A DNA stretch of 9,117 nt from JAGTRP01 sp035655235 (GCA_035655235.1 DASRUX010000459.1:1-9117), one strand, 5' to 3'. Shown: positions 1-5,748, counted from the first letter of the stretch. The notes: generated by a model not told the origin, from the letters alone. Made by a program: numbers and translations.

Positions 1-33
1 AGTTCAATCCAACAAAACTCGCATCTCACTGAC

Positions 34-49
34 GGTAGATTTCTCTACC
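34..49 (-). other. GNRA-capped hairpin in the rRNA leader
   Basis: On the minus strand GGTAGA-GAAA-TCTACC forms a perfect 6-bp stem closed by a GAAA tetraloop. It sits about 35 nt upstream of the expected 16S start. It is probably a folding or processing element of the leader RNA. It is not a terminator, since no U-tract follows. Confidence 0.5.
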
Positions 50-130
50 TATTTACAGTGCGAATGCTTCAATACTTCACGGACCTAAGCCCGCTTCGCA
101 TCCCAAGCACCCACACCTATCGGTTGTCTC

Positions 131-143
131 ATTGTTAAAGAGC
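131..143 (-). promoter_or_regulatory. boxA antitermination element
   Basis: The minus strand reads GCTCTTTAACAAT, almost identical to the E. coli rRNA leader boxA (TGCTCTTTAACAA). BoxA RNA is bound by NusB-S10 and protects rRNA transcription from Rho. It lies about 55 nt after the predicted transcription start, a normal leader position. Confidence 0.85.
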
Positions 144-195
144 GAATACTTACTTCTTCTCCCTGCCGCGCCGTTGCTTGTCGTCGTCAGCAGAG

Positions 196-258
196 GGGGC
201 GCATTATGACTAGCTTTCGGGGAGTCGTCAACACCCTTTTTCGTTTTTTTGTTCTCTA
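196..258 (-). promoter_or_regulatory. rRNA operon promoter (P1-like) with UP element
   Basis: On the minus strand a -35 box TTGACG (231-226) is separated by exactly 17 bp from a -10 box CATAAT (208-203). A GC-rich discriminator (GCGCCCC) follows, placing the start near 195. Directly upstream of the -35 box is an A-tract region, CAAAAAAACGAAAAAGG (251-235), in the -41 to -56 interval where UP elements bind the RNA polymerase alpha C-terminal domain. The UP element plus GC-rich discriminator is the signature of ppGpp/DksA-controlled rRNA promoters. The element positions are seen; the stringent control is inferred from the family. Confidence 0.85.
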
Positions 259-289
259 GGTTGCCCCGGCCAGGCCGACTTGGGCCCCG

Positions 290-298
290 TGATAAAAT
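290..298 (+). promoter_or_regulatory. Candidate extended -10 promoter for the DUF3553 gene
   Basis: TGATAAAAT matches the extended -10 pattern TGnTATAAT with one mismatch. No -35 box is visible 16-18 bp upstream, where the sequence is GC-rich and holds the small inverted repeat CGGCC-A-GGCCG (267-277). The predicted start is near 305, followed by a seven-T run (307-313) and the ribosome binding site AGGAG (324-328), six bases before the ATG at 335. It lies back to back with the rRNA promoter, whose UP region ends near 258. Confidence 0.45.
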
Positions 299-334
299 CC
301 GCCCCCTTTTTTTGCCGTACCGCAGGAGAGTTTT

Positions 335-1195
335 ATGAGCCCCGTCACCCAAGGCGATCGCGTCTTCCACCCCACCCTGAAAGACTGGGGGCTCGGCAAA
401 GTGCTACGGGTAACCCCCGATCACGTTGACGTCTTTTTCGTGGGCGTCGGCTCCAAGCGACTGGCCAAGTCTTTCGTGAAGCTGGAAATTGCAGAAGGGA
501 TGGCTGCGAAGCATCCCCTCCTGGACAATCTGATGGAAGCTTCACAGATCGCCGATGCCAGCTACCTTACCCTGCCCGCCGCCATTGAACGCTTCCTGGC
601 TGCCTATCCCGATGGACTCGAGGGAAAGGACTTCCTCAAGGAGGAAAGAGAGCCCACCCAACGAGGCAACCAGTTCTTCAACCAGTTACTCGGCCAGGAG
701 GAACTGTCCAGGCTCATCTCTGAAGGCAATCACCGGGATGTCTGCGACCGCGCACGGCATGTCGAGTCGGTGACCACCCTCCTGACCAAAACTGAGAAGA
801 ATGCCCTCTACGCCGCCCTGGACCTTCCCGAGAACCAGAAGGTTTTCTCGGAGGGCCTGGCCGATTACCTCTACGGCACCGACCCTGAAGACGAACGATT
901 CAGCCGATTCGTCCGCACCCTGCACCTGATCGAACTCGCCAAGTGGCCTTTTGTCACTCTGTTCGGATTCATCCGTTTTCCCCAGGAACGGGTATTCATC
1001 AAGCCCACCGCAACCCAGAACGCCGCGAAGACCTTCTGCTGGCGAATCAACTACAAGCCCGAACCGAACTGGAAGACATACAGTTCGGTCGTCCGCTTCT
1101 ACAACCACATCCGCACCGGCCTGGTCGAAGAGGGCATGATGCCCCGCGACTTGATCGACGTTCAAGCCTTCATCTGGTCCGCCTGCCAGAAGTAA
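335..1195 (+). CDS. Protein of unknown function with N-terminal DUF3553/Tudor-like domain
   Basis: A 286-residue soluble protein with no signal peptide or membrane segment. The ATG at 335 has a good ribosome binding site, AGGAG at 324-328. Residues 5-50 (GDRVFHP…WGLGKVL…VDVFFVGVGSKRLA) have the pattern of small Tudor/SH3-like barrels of the DUF3553, CarD-N and UvrD-C-terminus kind, which bind RNA polymerase or nucleic acids. Residues 55-200 look mostly helical and are charged. Residues 204-283 form a second conserved-looking block (KWPFVTLFGFIRFP, FIKPT, WKTYSSV) ending in PRDLIDVQAFIWSA. I recall that last motif from scattered hypothetical proteins but cannot verify it. The gene is monocistronic, divergent from the rRNA promoter and convergent with amtB. 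Function is unknown; a nucleic-acid or transcription role is inference from the N-terminal fold only. Confidence 0.85.
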   Translation: MSPVTQGDRVFHPTLKDWGLGKVLRVTPDHVDVFFVGVGSKRLAKSFVKLEIAEGMAAKHPLLDNLMEASQIADASYLTLPAAIERFLAAYPDGLEGKDFLKEEREPTQRGNQFFNQLLGQEELSRLISEGNHRDVCDRARHVESVTTLLTKTEKNALYAALDLPENQKVFSEGLADYLYGTDPEDERFSRFVRTLHLIELAKWPFVTLFGFIRFPQERVFIKPTATQNAAKTFCWRINYKPEPNWKTYSSVVRFYNHIRTGLVEEGMMPRDLIDVQAFIWSACQK

Positions 1196-1200
1196 TTACA

Positions 1201-1234
1201 CAAAAGAAAAGAGCCTGACGCATGCGCCAGGCTC
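1201..1234 (-). terminator. Intrinsic terminator downstream of amtB
   Basis: The inverted repeat at 1211-1234 (GAGCCTG…CAGGCTC) extends inwards as a near-perfect 12-bp palindrome arm with one A·C mismatch. On the minus strand it is followed by CTTTTCTTTTG, a U-rich tract at 1211-1201. It lies about 37 bp past the amtB stop. In the plus direction no T-run follows, so it terminates amtB rather than the 335-1195 gene, although the stem could still help end both transcripts. A second short hairpin, GGGCC-GAA-GGCCC (1246-1258), sits between it and the amtB stop. Confidence 0.8.
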
Positions 1235-1270
1235 CTCATCGACACGGGCCGAAGGCCCATCAGGACAACC

Positions 1271-2473
1271 TTACCAATTCGGCTCCCGTTCGGGGGTCGC
1301 GGTGATCTTGTGGATGGACAAGTCGGCGCCGTCGTATTCCTGCTCCTGATCCAGGCGCAGACCCAGGGTAGCCTTGAGGGCGCCATAGACTGCGGAGCCG
1401 CCGACAAGCGCCACCACGATAGCCATGGCGGTCATGATCAACTGCGGCATGAAGGCGATGCCCCCAAGGCCGCCCAGGGCTTTGCTGCCGAAGATGCCGG
1501 CTGCGATACCGCCCCAGGCGCCGCACAAGCCATGCAGGGGCCAGACACCGAGCACGTCGTCGATCTTCCAGCGGTTCTGGGTCAAGGTGAACATGAACAC
1601 GAACAGGGCGCCGGCAACGCCACCCACAACCAGCGCACCAATCGGGTGCATAAGGTCGGAACCGGCGCAAACGGCCACCAGACCGGCCAGGGGGCCGTTA
1701 TGGACAAAGCCCGGGTCGTTCTTGCCCAGGATCAGGGCAACAAGGGTGCCGCCCACCATGGCCATCAGGGAATTGAGGGCTACCAGGCCGGAAATCTTGT
1801 CCAGGGTCTGGGCGCTCATGACGTTGAAGCCGAACCAGCCCACGGTCAGAATCCAGGCCCCCAGGGCCAGGAAGGGGATGGATGAAGGCGGATGGGCAGC
1901 AATGGCGCCGGTCTTGGAATAGCGGCCATGGCGGGCGCCCAGGAGGAGCACCGCCGGCAGGGCGATCCAGCCCCCCATGGCATGCACCACTACGGAGCCG
2001 GCAAAGTCATGGAACTCCTCGCCGAAGGTGGCTTTCAGCCAAGCCTGGACGCCGAAAGCCTGGTTCCAGGCAATGCCTTCAAAGAAGGGATAGACGAAGC
2101 CCACCAGCAGGAAGGTAGCCGCCAGTTGGGGATGGAACTTGGCCCGCTCGGCGATGCCGCCGGAGATGATGGCCGGGATTGCCGCCGCGAAGGTCAGCAG
2201 GAAGAAGAACTTGGTCAGTTCAAAGCCGTTCTTCTCCATCAGGGTTTCCGCCCCGGAGAAGAAATTGACGCCATAGGCGATGCTGTAGCCGACAAAGAAG
2301 TAGGCGATGGTCGACACGGCAAAGTCGGACAGAATCTTGACCAGGGCATTGACCTGGTTCTTCTTTCTGACCGTGCCGACCTCCAGAAATGCGAAACCCG
2401 CATGCATGGCCAGCACCATGATGGCGCCGAGCAAAATGAATAGGACGTCGCTGCTGTACTTGAGCGCTTCCAT
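1271..2473 (-). CDS. amtB: Ammonium transporter (Amt/Mep/Rh family)
   Basis: A 400-residue inner-membrane ammonium channel with about eleven hydrophobic segments across residues 8-370. Family features are SGGIAER (104-110), DFAGSVVVH with Asp156 and His164, GWFGFN (212-217), and WPLHGLCGAWGG with His314. The aspartate and the two histidines match the substrate-site aspartate and twin-histidine pore of E. coli AmtB. I chose the ATG at 2473 over a TTG four codons earlier because GGGAGGT (2483-2477) is a strong ribosome binding site for it. There is no cleavable signal peptide (E. coli AmtB has one). The short C-terminal tail after residue 370 keeps GLRL but differs from the usual GLD…EHG…AY pattern (here GADLSIHK… ending PNW). 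No glnK is adjacent within the window. Expression is probably nitrogen-controlled through the sigma-54/NtrC elements upstream, and a terminator follows. Confidence 0.95.
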   Translation of the reverse strand: MEALKYSSDVLFILLGAIMVLAMHAGFAFLEVGTVRKKNQVNALVKILSDFAVSTIAYFFVGYSIAYGVNFFSGAETLMEKNGFELTKFFFLLTFAAAIPAIISGGIAERAKFHPQLAATFLLVGFVYPFFEGIAWNQAFGVQAWLKATFGEEFHDFAGSVVVHAMGGWIALPAVLLLGARHGRYSKTGAIAAHPPSSIPFLALGAWILTVGWFGFNVMSAQTLDKISGLVALNSLMAMVGGTLVALILGKNDPGFVHNGPLAGLVAVCAGSDLMHPIGALVVGGVAGALFVFMFTLTQNRWKIDDVLGVWPLHGLCGAWGGIAAGIFGSKALGGLGGIAFMPQLIMTAMAIVVALVGGSAVYGALKATLGLRLDQEQEYDGADLSIHKITATPEREPNW

Positions 2474-2504
2474 GTTACCTCCCAATTAAAGACCGGCAAC
2501 GGGA

Positions 2505-2520
2505 AGCAAGCACTGTTCCA
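2505..2520 (-). promoter_or_regulatory. Sigma-54 (RpoN) promoter of amtB
   Basis: The minus strand reads TGGAACAGTGCTTGCT, fitting TGGCACnnnnnTTGCW with one mismatch. The invariant GG (2519-2518) and GC (2507-2506) are exactly 10 nt apart. The start is predicted near 2494, about 20 nt before the ATG at 2473. Three NtrC-like sites lie over or upstream of it, as expected for a nitrogen-limitation promoter. Confidence 0.8.
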
Positions 2521-2525
2521 GTGCA
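2509..2525. promoter_or_regulatory. NtrC-like site 3, overlapping the sigma-54 promoter
   Basis: AGCACT-GTTCC-AGTGCA fits the NtrC palindrome TGCACY-N5-RGTGCA with a one-base deviation at one end and perfect GCACT/AGTGC arms. Its centre (2517) is about 23 bp upstream of the predicted start, so it overlaps the -24 element and reaches almost to the -12 element. Binding here would compete with sigma-54 polymerase rather than activate it. It could also be partly coincidental with the promoter sequence. Confidence 0.55.
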
Positions 2526-2578
2526 TAAACCCGCACAAAATCAGGGACATGTCACCAGACCAGTGCACACACCCGCAC
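2518..2578. repeat. Imperfect direct repeat with 42-bp period in the amtB control region
   Basis: The 19-bp segments 2518-2536 (CCAGTGCATAAACCCGCAC) and 2560-2578 (CCAGTGCACACACCCGCAC) differ at two positions. Their 42-bp offset is close to four helical turns. Each copy carries the AGTGCA half of an NtrC-like site at one end and ACCCGCAC at the other, so the repeat places sites 2 and 3 in the same relative setting. Confidence 0.75.
2551..2567. promoter_or_regulatory. NtrC-like site 2
   Basis: GTCACC-AGACC-AGTGCA has one perfect half-site (AGTGCA) and one degenerate half-site (GTCACC). Its centre is about 65 bp upstream of the predicted start and 23 bp, roughly two helical turns, from site 1. 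Paired NtrC dimers on one face of the helix are typical of NtrC enhancers. Confidence 0.6.
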
Positions 2579-2590
2579 CATATGGGTGCA
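2574..2590. promoter_or_regulatory. NtrC-like site 1 (strongest match)
   Basis: CGCACC-ATATG-GGTGCA is a palindrome with perfect GCACC/GGTGC arms and the correct 5-bp centre. It fits the NtrC consensus except for the outermost base on one side. Its centre is about 88 bp upstream of the predicted amtB start, an enhancer-like distance. It lies in the short gap after mltA. Confidence 0.7.
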
Positions 2591-2627
2591 ACTATGTAGA
2601 TCGACGCATCTTATCGGTGCGTACGCC

Positions 2628-3866
2628 CTATTTCGGGGCAGCCTCTGGCGGCAGCAATACCCATAGCTTTCCGGACTGGCGCATACGGCCCGCCTGCTCG
2701 CCCGCCTCCTTGCCGAACCCCCAGAAAAAGTCGGCCCGCACCGCCCCCTTGATAGCCCCTCCCGTATCCTGGGCGAGCATCAAACGGTTGAGGGGCTGGC
2801 TGGAATTCGGCCGGGTGGTGGAGAGGAAGATGGGCGCTCCGAGGGGAATGGTGCGGGGATCGATGGCCAGACTGCGCTCGGCCGTCAAGGGAACCCCCAG
2901 GGCACCGTTGGGGCCGGCATTGCTGTTGGGCGCTTCCCGGAAGAAGACATAGCTCGGGTTGGCATTAAGGATGTCGTTCAACTTGGCCGGGTTGGCCCGC
3001 CCCCAGGCCTGGATGCCCTGCATGGAAGCCTCCTCCAGCTTGAGCTCGCCGCGCTCCACCAGGAGCCTGCCGATGGACTGGTAGGGATGGCCGTTCTGGT
3101 CCGCATAAGCCAGACGTACCAGGCTGCCGTCGGGCAGCCTCACCCGCCCCGAGCCTTGGACCTGGAGGAAGAAGTACTCCACCGGGTCCTCCACCCACAG
3201 CAGGGTGCGGGCCGGCACCTTGTCCTCCCGGGCAGCAATCTCGCCCCGGGAATAGTAGGGCACCACCTTGTTGCCCACCAGCCGCCCCCGCAGGCGCAGA
3301 TTCTTGATTTCAGGGTAAAGGTCGCCCAGGTCGATGGTCAGGAGATCGTCCGGTACGCCGAGCACCGGCGTGGGATAGGCCTTGCCGGGATGGCGGCTGC
3401 CCTTGAGGAGAGGCTCGTAGTAGCCGGTGATGAGCCCGGCGGCATTGCCGTCGCCAGCCACCACGGCGTAAGGCTGGAAATTGTCCTCGAAAAAGCGGCG
3501 GACCCCGGTGAGGCGACTGCTGTCCACATCCTTGGCCATATCGCAAACCCGTTTCCAGGCAGGCCCCTGGGGCTTGCCCGCCAAGCCCCGGCACGATTGC
3601 AGGAATCCGGGCCAGGCGGCGCGCACATCGTCGTCCTTCCAACCGGGAAGCTCCTGCCAGGCGGCGGGCTGCAATGGCTTCACGGGCGGCAAGGGCGGCG
3701 TCACGACGCCGGGACAGACCGGGCATGCCGGACAAGGAGCCGGTGCGGGGCAAGCGGACGCAGCCGAAGCCGAAACGGGGGTAGAGGAAGAAGACGTGGG
3801 CATCAGGTCGGCGCAACCGGCCAGCAGGAATGCAGCCAGGACAGCCGCCGCGTGGAGTTTTTGCAT
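2628..3866 (-). CDS. mltA: Membrane-bound lytic murein transglycosylase A (lipoprotein)
   Basis: A 412-residue outer-membrane lipoprotein that cleaves the MurNAc-GlcNAc bond of peptidoglycan to leave 1,6-anhydroMurNAc ends. Residues 1-18 are a lipoprotein signal with lipobox LAGC (lipidated Cys18). A low-complexity Ser/Ala/Pro linker follows, with Cys39, Cys45, Cys48 and Cys51 in CP/CPxC repeats. The MltA core starts near residue 70. It includes GYYEP (148-152), VQGSG (236-240), SYVFFRE (305-311), and the 3D-domain signature AQDTGGAIKG (365-374) followed by ADFFWG, where Asp379 is the likely catalytic acid. Length is normal apart from the long linker. No clear ribosome binding site precedes the ATG at 3866, but the signal peptide fixes this start. 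It is divergent from the ATPase gene across 44 bp. No convincing terminator separates it from the amtB control region. Confidence 0.95.
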   Translation of the reverse strand: MQKLHAAAVLAAFLLAGCADLMPTSSSSTPVSASAASACPAPAPCPACPVCPGVVTPPLPPVKPLQPAAWQELPGWKDDDVRAAWPGFLQSCRGLAGKPQGPAWKRVCDMAKDVDSSRLTGVRRFFEDNFQPYAVVAGDGNAAGLITGYYEPLLKGSRHPGKAYPTPVLGVPDDLLTIDLGDLYPEIKNLRLRGRLVGNKVVPYYSRGEIAAREDKVPARTLLWVEDPVEYFFLQVQGSGRVRLPDGSLVRLAYADQNGHPYQSIGRLLVERGELKLEEASMQGIQAWGRANPAKLNDILNANPSYVFFREAPNSNAGPNGALGVPLTAERSLAIDPRTIPLGAPIFLSTTRPNSSQPLNRLMLAQDTGGAIKGAVRADFFWGFGKEAGEQAGRMRQSGKLWVLLPPEAAPK

Positions 3867-3895
3867 GGTTTTGGCTAGAGTCTCGAAGTTTTCAA

Positions 3896-3901
3896 AGTAT
3901 A
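3896..3901 (-). promoter_or_regulatory. Candidate -10 box for mltA
   Basis: TATACT on the minus strand is a five-of-six match to the -10 consensus and would start transcription near 3889, about 23 nt before the mltA ATG. No good -35 box lies 16-18 bp upstream, where the sequence is already ATPase coding DNA. On the plus strand the same AT-rich patch gives TTGGCT (3871-3876) plus AAGTAT (3895-3900) at 18-bp spacing, a weak candidate for the divergent ATPase gene. Confidence 0.35.
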
Positions 3902-3910
3902 CCTGCCGTC

Positions 3911-4792
3911 ATGACCGATCCCCTTCAGCTGGAGCGCCTGCTCACCCGTTTTGATGCCGTCCTGGAGCGTCTGGAAGGTTTCCTGCCGCCGGCACCGCCC
4001 CTGCCCGACTGGCACGCCGCCGTCGCTTTCCGCTGGCGGAAGAGCAACCAGCGCGGCTGGCTCCAGCCGGTGAAGCATCCCCACCCCATCCGGCTTGCAG
4101 ACCTGCAGGGTATCGACGACCAGAAATCCCGCATCGTCGCCAACACCCGCCAGTTCGTCGCCGGCCAGCCGGCCAACAACGCCCTGATCACCGGTAGCCG
4201 GGGTTCCGGCAAGTCGTCCCTGGTCAAGGCCGCGCTGAACGAATATTCGGCCCAGGGGCTGCGCCTGATTGAAGTAGACAAGAACGACCTCACCGACCTG
4301 CCGGACATCGTAGACCTGGTGGAAGGCCGGCCCGAACGCTTCATCGTCTTCTGCGACGACCTCTCCTTCGAGGCCAACGAAACCGCCTACAAGGCGCTCA
4401 AGTCCGTGCTGGACGGTTCGGTGGCCGCCGCCCCGGACAATGTCCTGATCTACGCCACCTCCAACCGGCGCCACCTGATGCCCGAGTATTTCTCCGAAAA
4501 CCTGGAGACCACTCGGGTCAATGACGAAATCCACCCCGGGGAAGCCATCGAGGAAAAGATTTCCCTGTCTGACCGCTTCGGCCTCTGGGTCTCCTTCTAC
4601 CCCTGCGACCAGGACCACTACCTGGCCATCGTCGCCCACTGGCTACGCACCTTCGGGGTGGACGAGGCGGCCATCGCCGACTGCGAACGGGAGGCCCTCA
4701 ACTGGGCCCTGGGCCGGGGTTCCCGCAGCGGCCGGGTGGCTTGGCAGTTCGCCAAGGACTGGGCCGGCAGCCATGGCAAGGGGGCGCAATGA
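3911..4792 (+). CDS. DUF815-family AAA ATPase
   Basis: A 293-residue cytoplasmic P-loop ATPase of the DUF815 family, whose substrate is not established. The start at ATG 3911 (MTDPLQLERLL) fits the family. An upstream in-frame extension to 3830 would overlap mltA and lacks a ribosome binding site. Features in order: N-terminal helix and Pro-rich linker (1-33), a tryptophan/arginine-rich segment (RWRKSNQRGW, 41-50), LADLQGID (62-69), Walker A GSRGSGKSS (95-103), Walker B FIVFCDD (144-150), sensor-1-like YATSNRRH (181-188), a loop around the putative metal- or substrate-contacting region 190-212, and GSRSGR (270-275) near the sensor-2 position. No Shine-Dalgarno sequence is visible before the ATG. 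Its stop overlaps the Nudix start in ATGA, so the two are probably co-translated. Confidence 0.93.
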   Translation: MTDPLQLERLLTRFDAVLERLEGFLPPAPPLPDWHAAVAFRWRKSNQRGWLQPVKHPHPIRLADLQGIDDQKSRIVANTRQFVAGQPANNALITGSRGSGKSSLVKAALNEYSAQGLRLIEVDKNDLTDLPDIVDLVEGRPERFIVFCDDLSFEANETAYKALKSVLDGSVAAAPDNVLIYATSNRRHLMPEYFSENLETTRVNDEIHPGEAIEEKISLSDRFGLWVSFYPCDQDHYLAIVAHWLRTFGVDEAAIADCEREALNWALGRGSRSGRVAWQFAKDWAGSHGKGAQ

Positions 4793-5748
4793 CAGGGATC
4801 GTCGAAGTCGCCGCCGCCGTCATCCTGCGGAACAACGGCGAGGAATTCCTGCTCGCCCAGCGTCCCGAAGGCAAGGTCTACGCCGGCTACTGGGAATTCC
4901 CGGGCGGCAAGGTGGAACCCGGCGAGACGGTGCGGGAGGCCCTGGTGCGCGAACTCCAGGAAGAGCTGGGCATCACCGCCACCGCCGCCACCCCCTGGCT
5001 CACCCGCCAATTCACCTATCCCCATGCCACGGTGCGCCTCAATTTCTGGCGGGTGACCGCCTGGGAAGGGGAAATCGGCGTCACCGCCCCCCTGGAGCAC
5101 AGCGCCGTCGAATGGATGCGTTGCGACGAGGCCGCCACCGTCGCCCCCATCCTGCCGGCCAACGATCCCATCCTCAAGGCCCTGTCCCTGCCCGTGGTCA
5201 TGGCCATCACCAACATGGAAGACAACGGCGAGGACGCCGAACTCTCCCGCCTGGAGGGCGCCATCAACAAGGGGTTGCGGCTCTTCCAGATTCGGGACAA
5301 GGGCCTGCCCGGCGCCGAGCGGGCCTGGTTCGCCCAGGCCGCTGCCGAAATGGTACGGAACAGCGACGCCCTGGTACTGGTGAACGACGACCCGGCCCTG
5401 GCCCATCGCATTCATGCCAGCGGCGTCCACCTTTCCGCCGCGGCCAGCCGCTACCGGCAGTCCCGCCCGGAAGCCTCGGAAGTGGGCAAGTGGGTGGGCG
5501 CTTCCTGCCACAACGAGGCGGAATTGAAGCACGCCAACGACCTCGGCCTGGATTACGCCCTGCTCGGACCGGTGCTGCCCACCGCCACCCATCCCGGCAT
5601 GGACCACCTGGGCTGGATCAATTTCGAGCGCATGGTGGCCGGCTCGGCCATCCCGGTATTCGCCCTGGGCGGCCTGTCGATGGATATGCTGGAAACGGCC
5701 CAGGCCCATGGGGCCCACGGCATCGCGCTTATGCGCAACTGGCCCTGA
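4789..5748 (+). CDS. Nudix hydrolase (MutT-like) fused to a ThiE/TenI-like domain
   Basis: A 319-residue, two-domain cytoplasmic protein. Residues 1-130 are a MutT-type Nudix domain. The complete Nudix box runs from Gly40 (GKVEPGE) to REL-QEEL-GI (54-62), with the metal-binding glutamates intact, so pyrophosphohydrolase activity on a nucleotide such as 8-oxo-dGTP is plausible. Residues 135-316 form a (βα)8 ThiE/TenI-like domain with QIRDK (167-171), VND (198-200), GVHL (212-215), GASCHNE (237-243), GPVLPTATHP (260-269) and ALGG (292-295). The aspartate usually following GVHLGQ is replaced by Ala, and the lysine after TxT by His268, so thiamine phosphate synthesis is doubtful. This fusion is known in beta- and gammaproteobacteria. 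The ATG at 4789 overlaps the ATPase stop by 4 bp, and an AAGGGGG lies just upstream. It is convergent with yacG. Confidence 0.93.
   Translation: MTGIVEVAAAVILRNNGEEFLLAQRPEGKVYAGYWEFPGGKVEPGETVREALVRELQEELGITATAATPWLTRQFTYPHATVRLNFWRVTAWEGEIGVTAPLEHSAVEWMRCDEAATVAPILPANDPILKALSLPVVMAITNMEDNGEDAELSRLEGAINKGLRLFQIRDKGLPGAERAWFAQAAAEMVRNSDALVLVNDDPALAHRIHASGVHLSAAASRYRQSRPEASEVGKWVGASCHNEAELKHANDLGLDYALLGPVLPTATHPGMDHLGWINFERMVAGSAIPVFALGGLSMDMLETAQAHGAHGIALMRNWP

Larger units (their letters stand above)
1..195 (-). promoter_or_regulatory. 16S rRNA operon leader transcript
   Basis: Read on the minus strand, this is the transcribed leader of an rRNA operon whose 16S gene lies just past the left edge. 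It contains a boxA antitermination element (131-143), a boxC-like stretch GGTGTGGGTGCTT (117-105) and a small GNRA-capped hairpin (49-34). It ends in GGATTGAACT, which in betaproteobacteria usually comes directly before the GAAGAGTTTGATCC start of 16S rRNA. That junction is recalled from known operons; the 16S itself is not visible. The leader normally recruits the Nus antitermination complex and pairs with the 16S trailer for RNase III processing. Open frames crossing this stretch have no ribosome binding site and should be ignored. The alternative, a 16S-23S spacer, is disfavoured because a strong promoter lies directly upstream. Confidence 0.85.

Noticed and set aside
162..191. A boxB-like stem upstream of boxA in the rRNA leader (CTCTGC pairing with GCAGGG)
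   Set aside because: The pairing includes a G·T wobble and a large unpaired interior; not strong enough to annotate as boxB.
77..370. A 97-codon open frame on the minus strand across the rRNA promoter and leader
   Set aside because: It crosses the promoter core, boxA and boxC and has no ribosome binding site; the region is rRNA leader DNA.
1310..2443. Long plus-strand open frames antisense to amtB
   Set aside because: They mirror the amtB coding sequence, are His/Gly/Gln-rich without a family match, and amtB is unambiguous.
2604..2622. Small inverted repeat ACGCA…TGCGT just after the mltA stop, considered as a terminator
   Set aside because: Only a 5-bp stem with a 9-nt loop and no T-tract on either strand; too weak to call.
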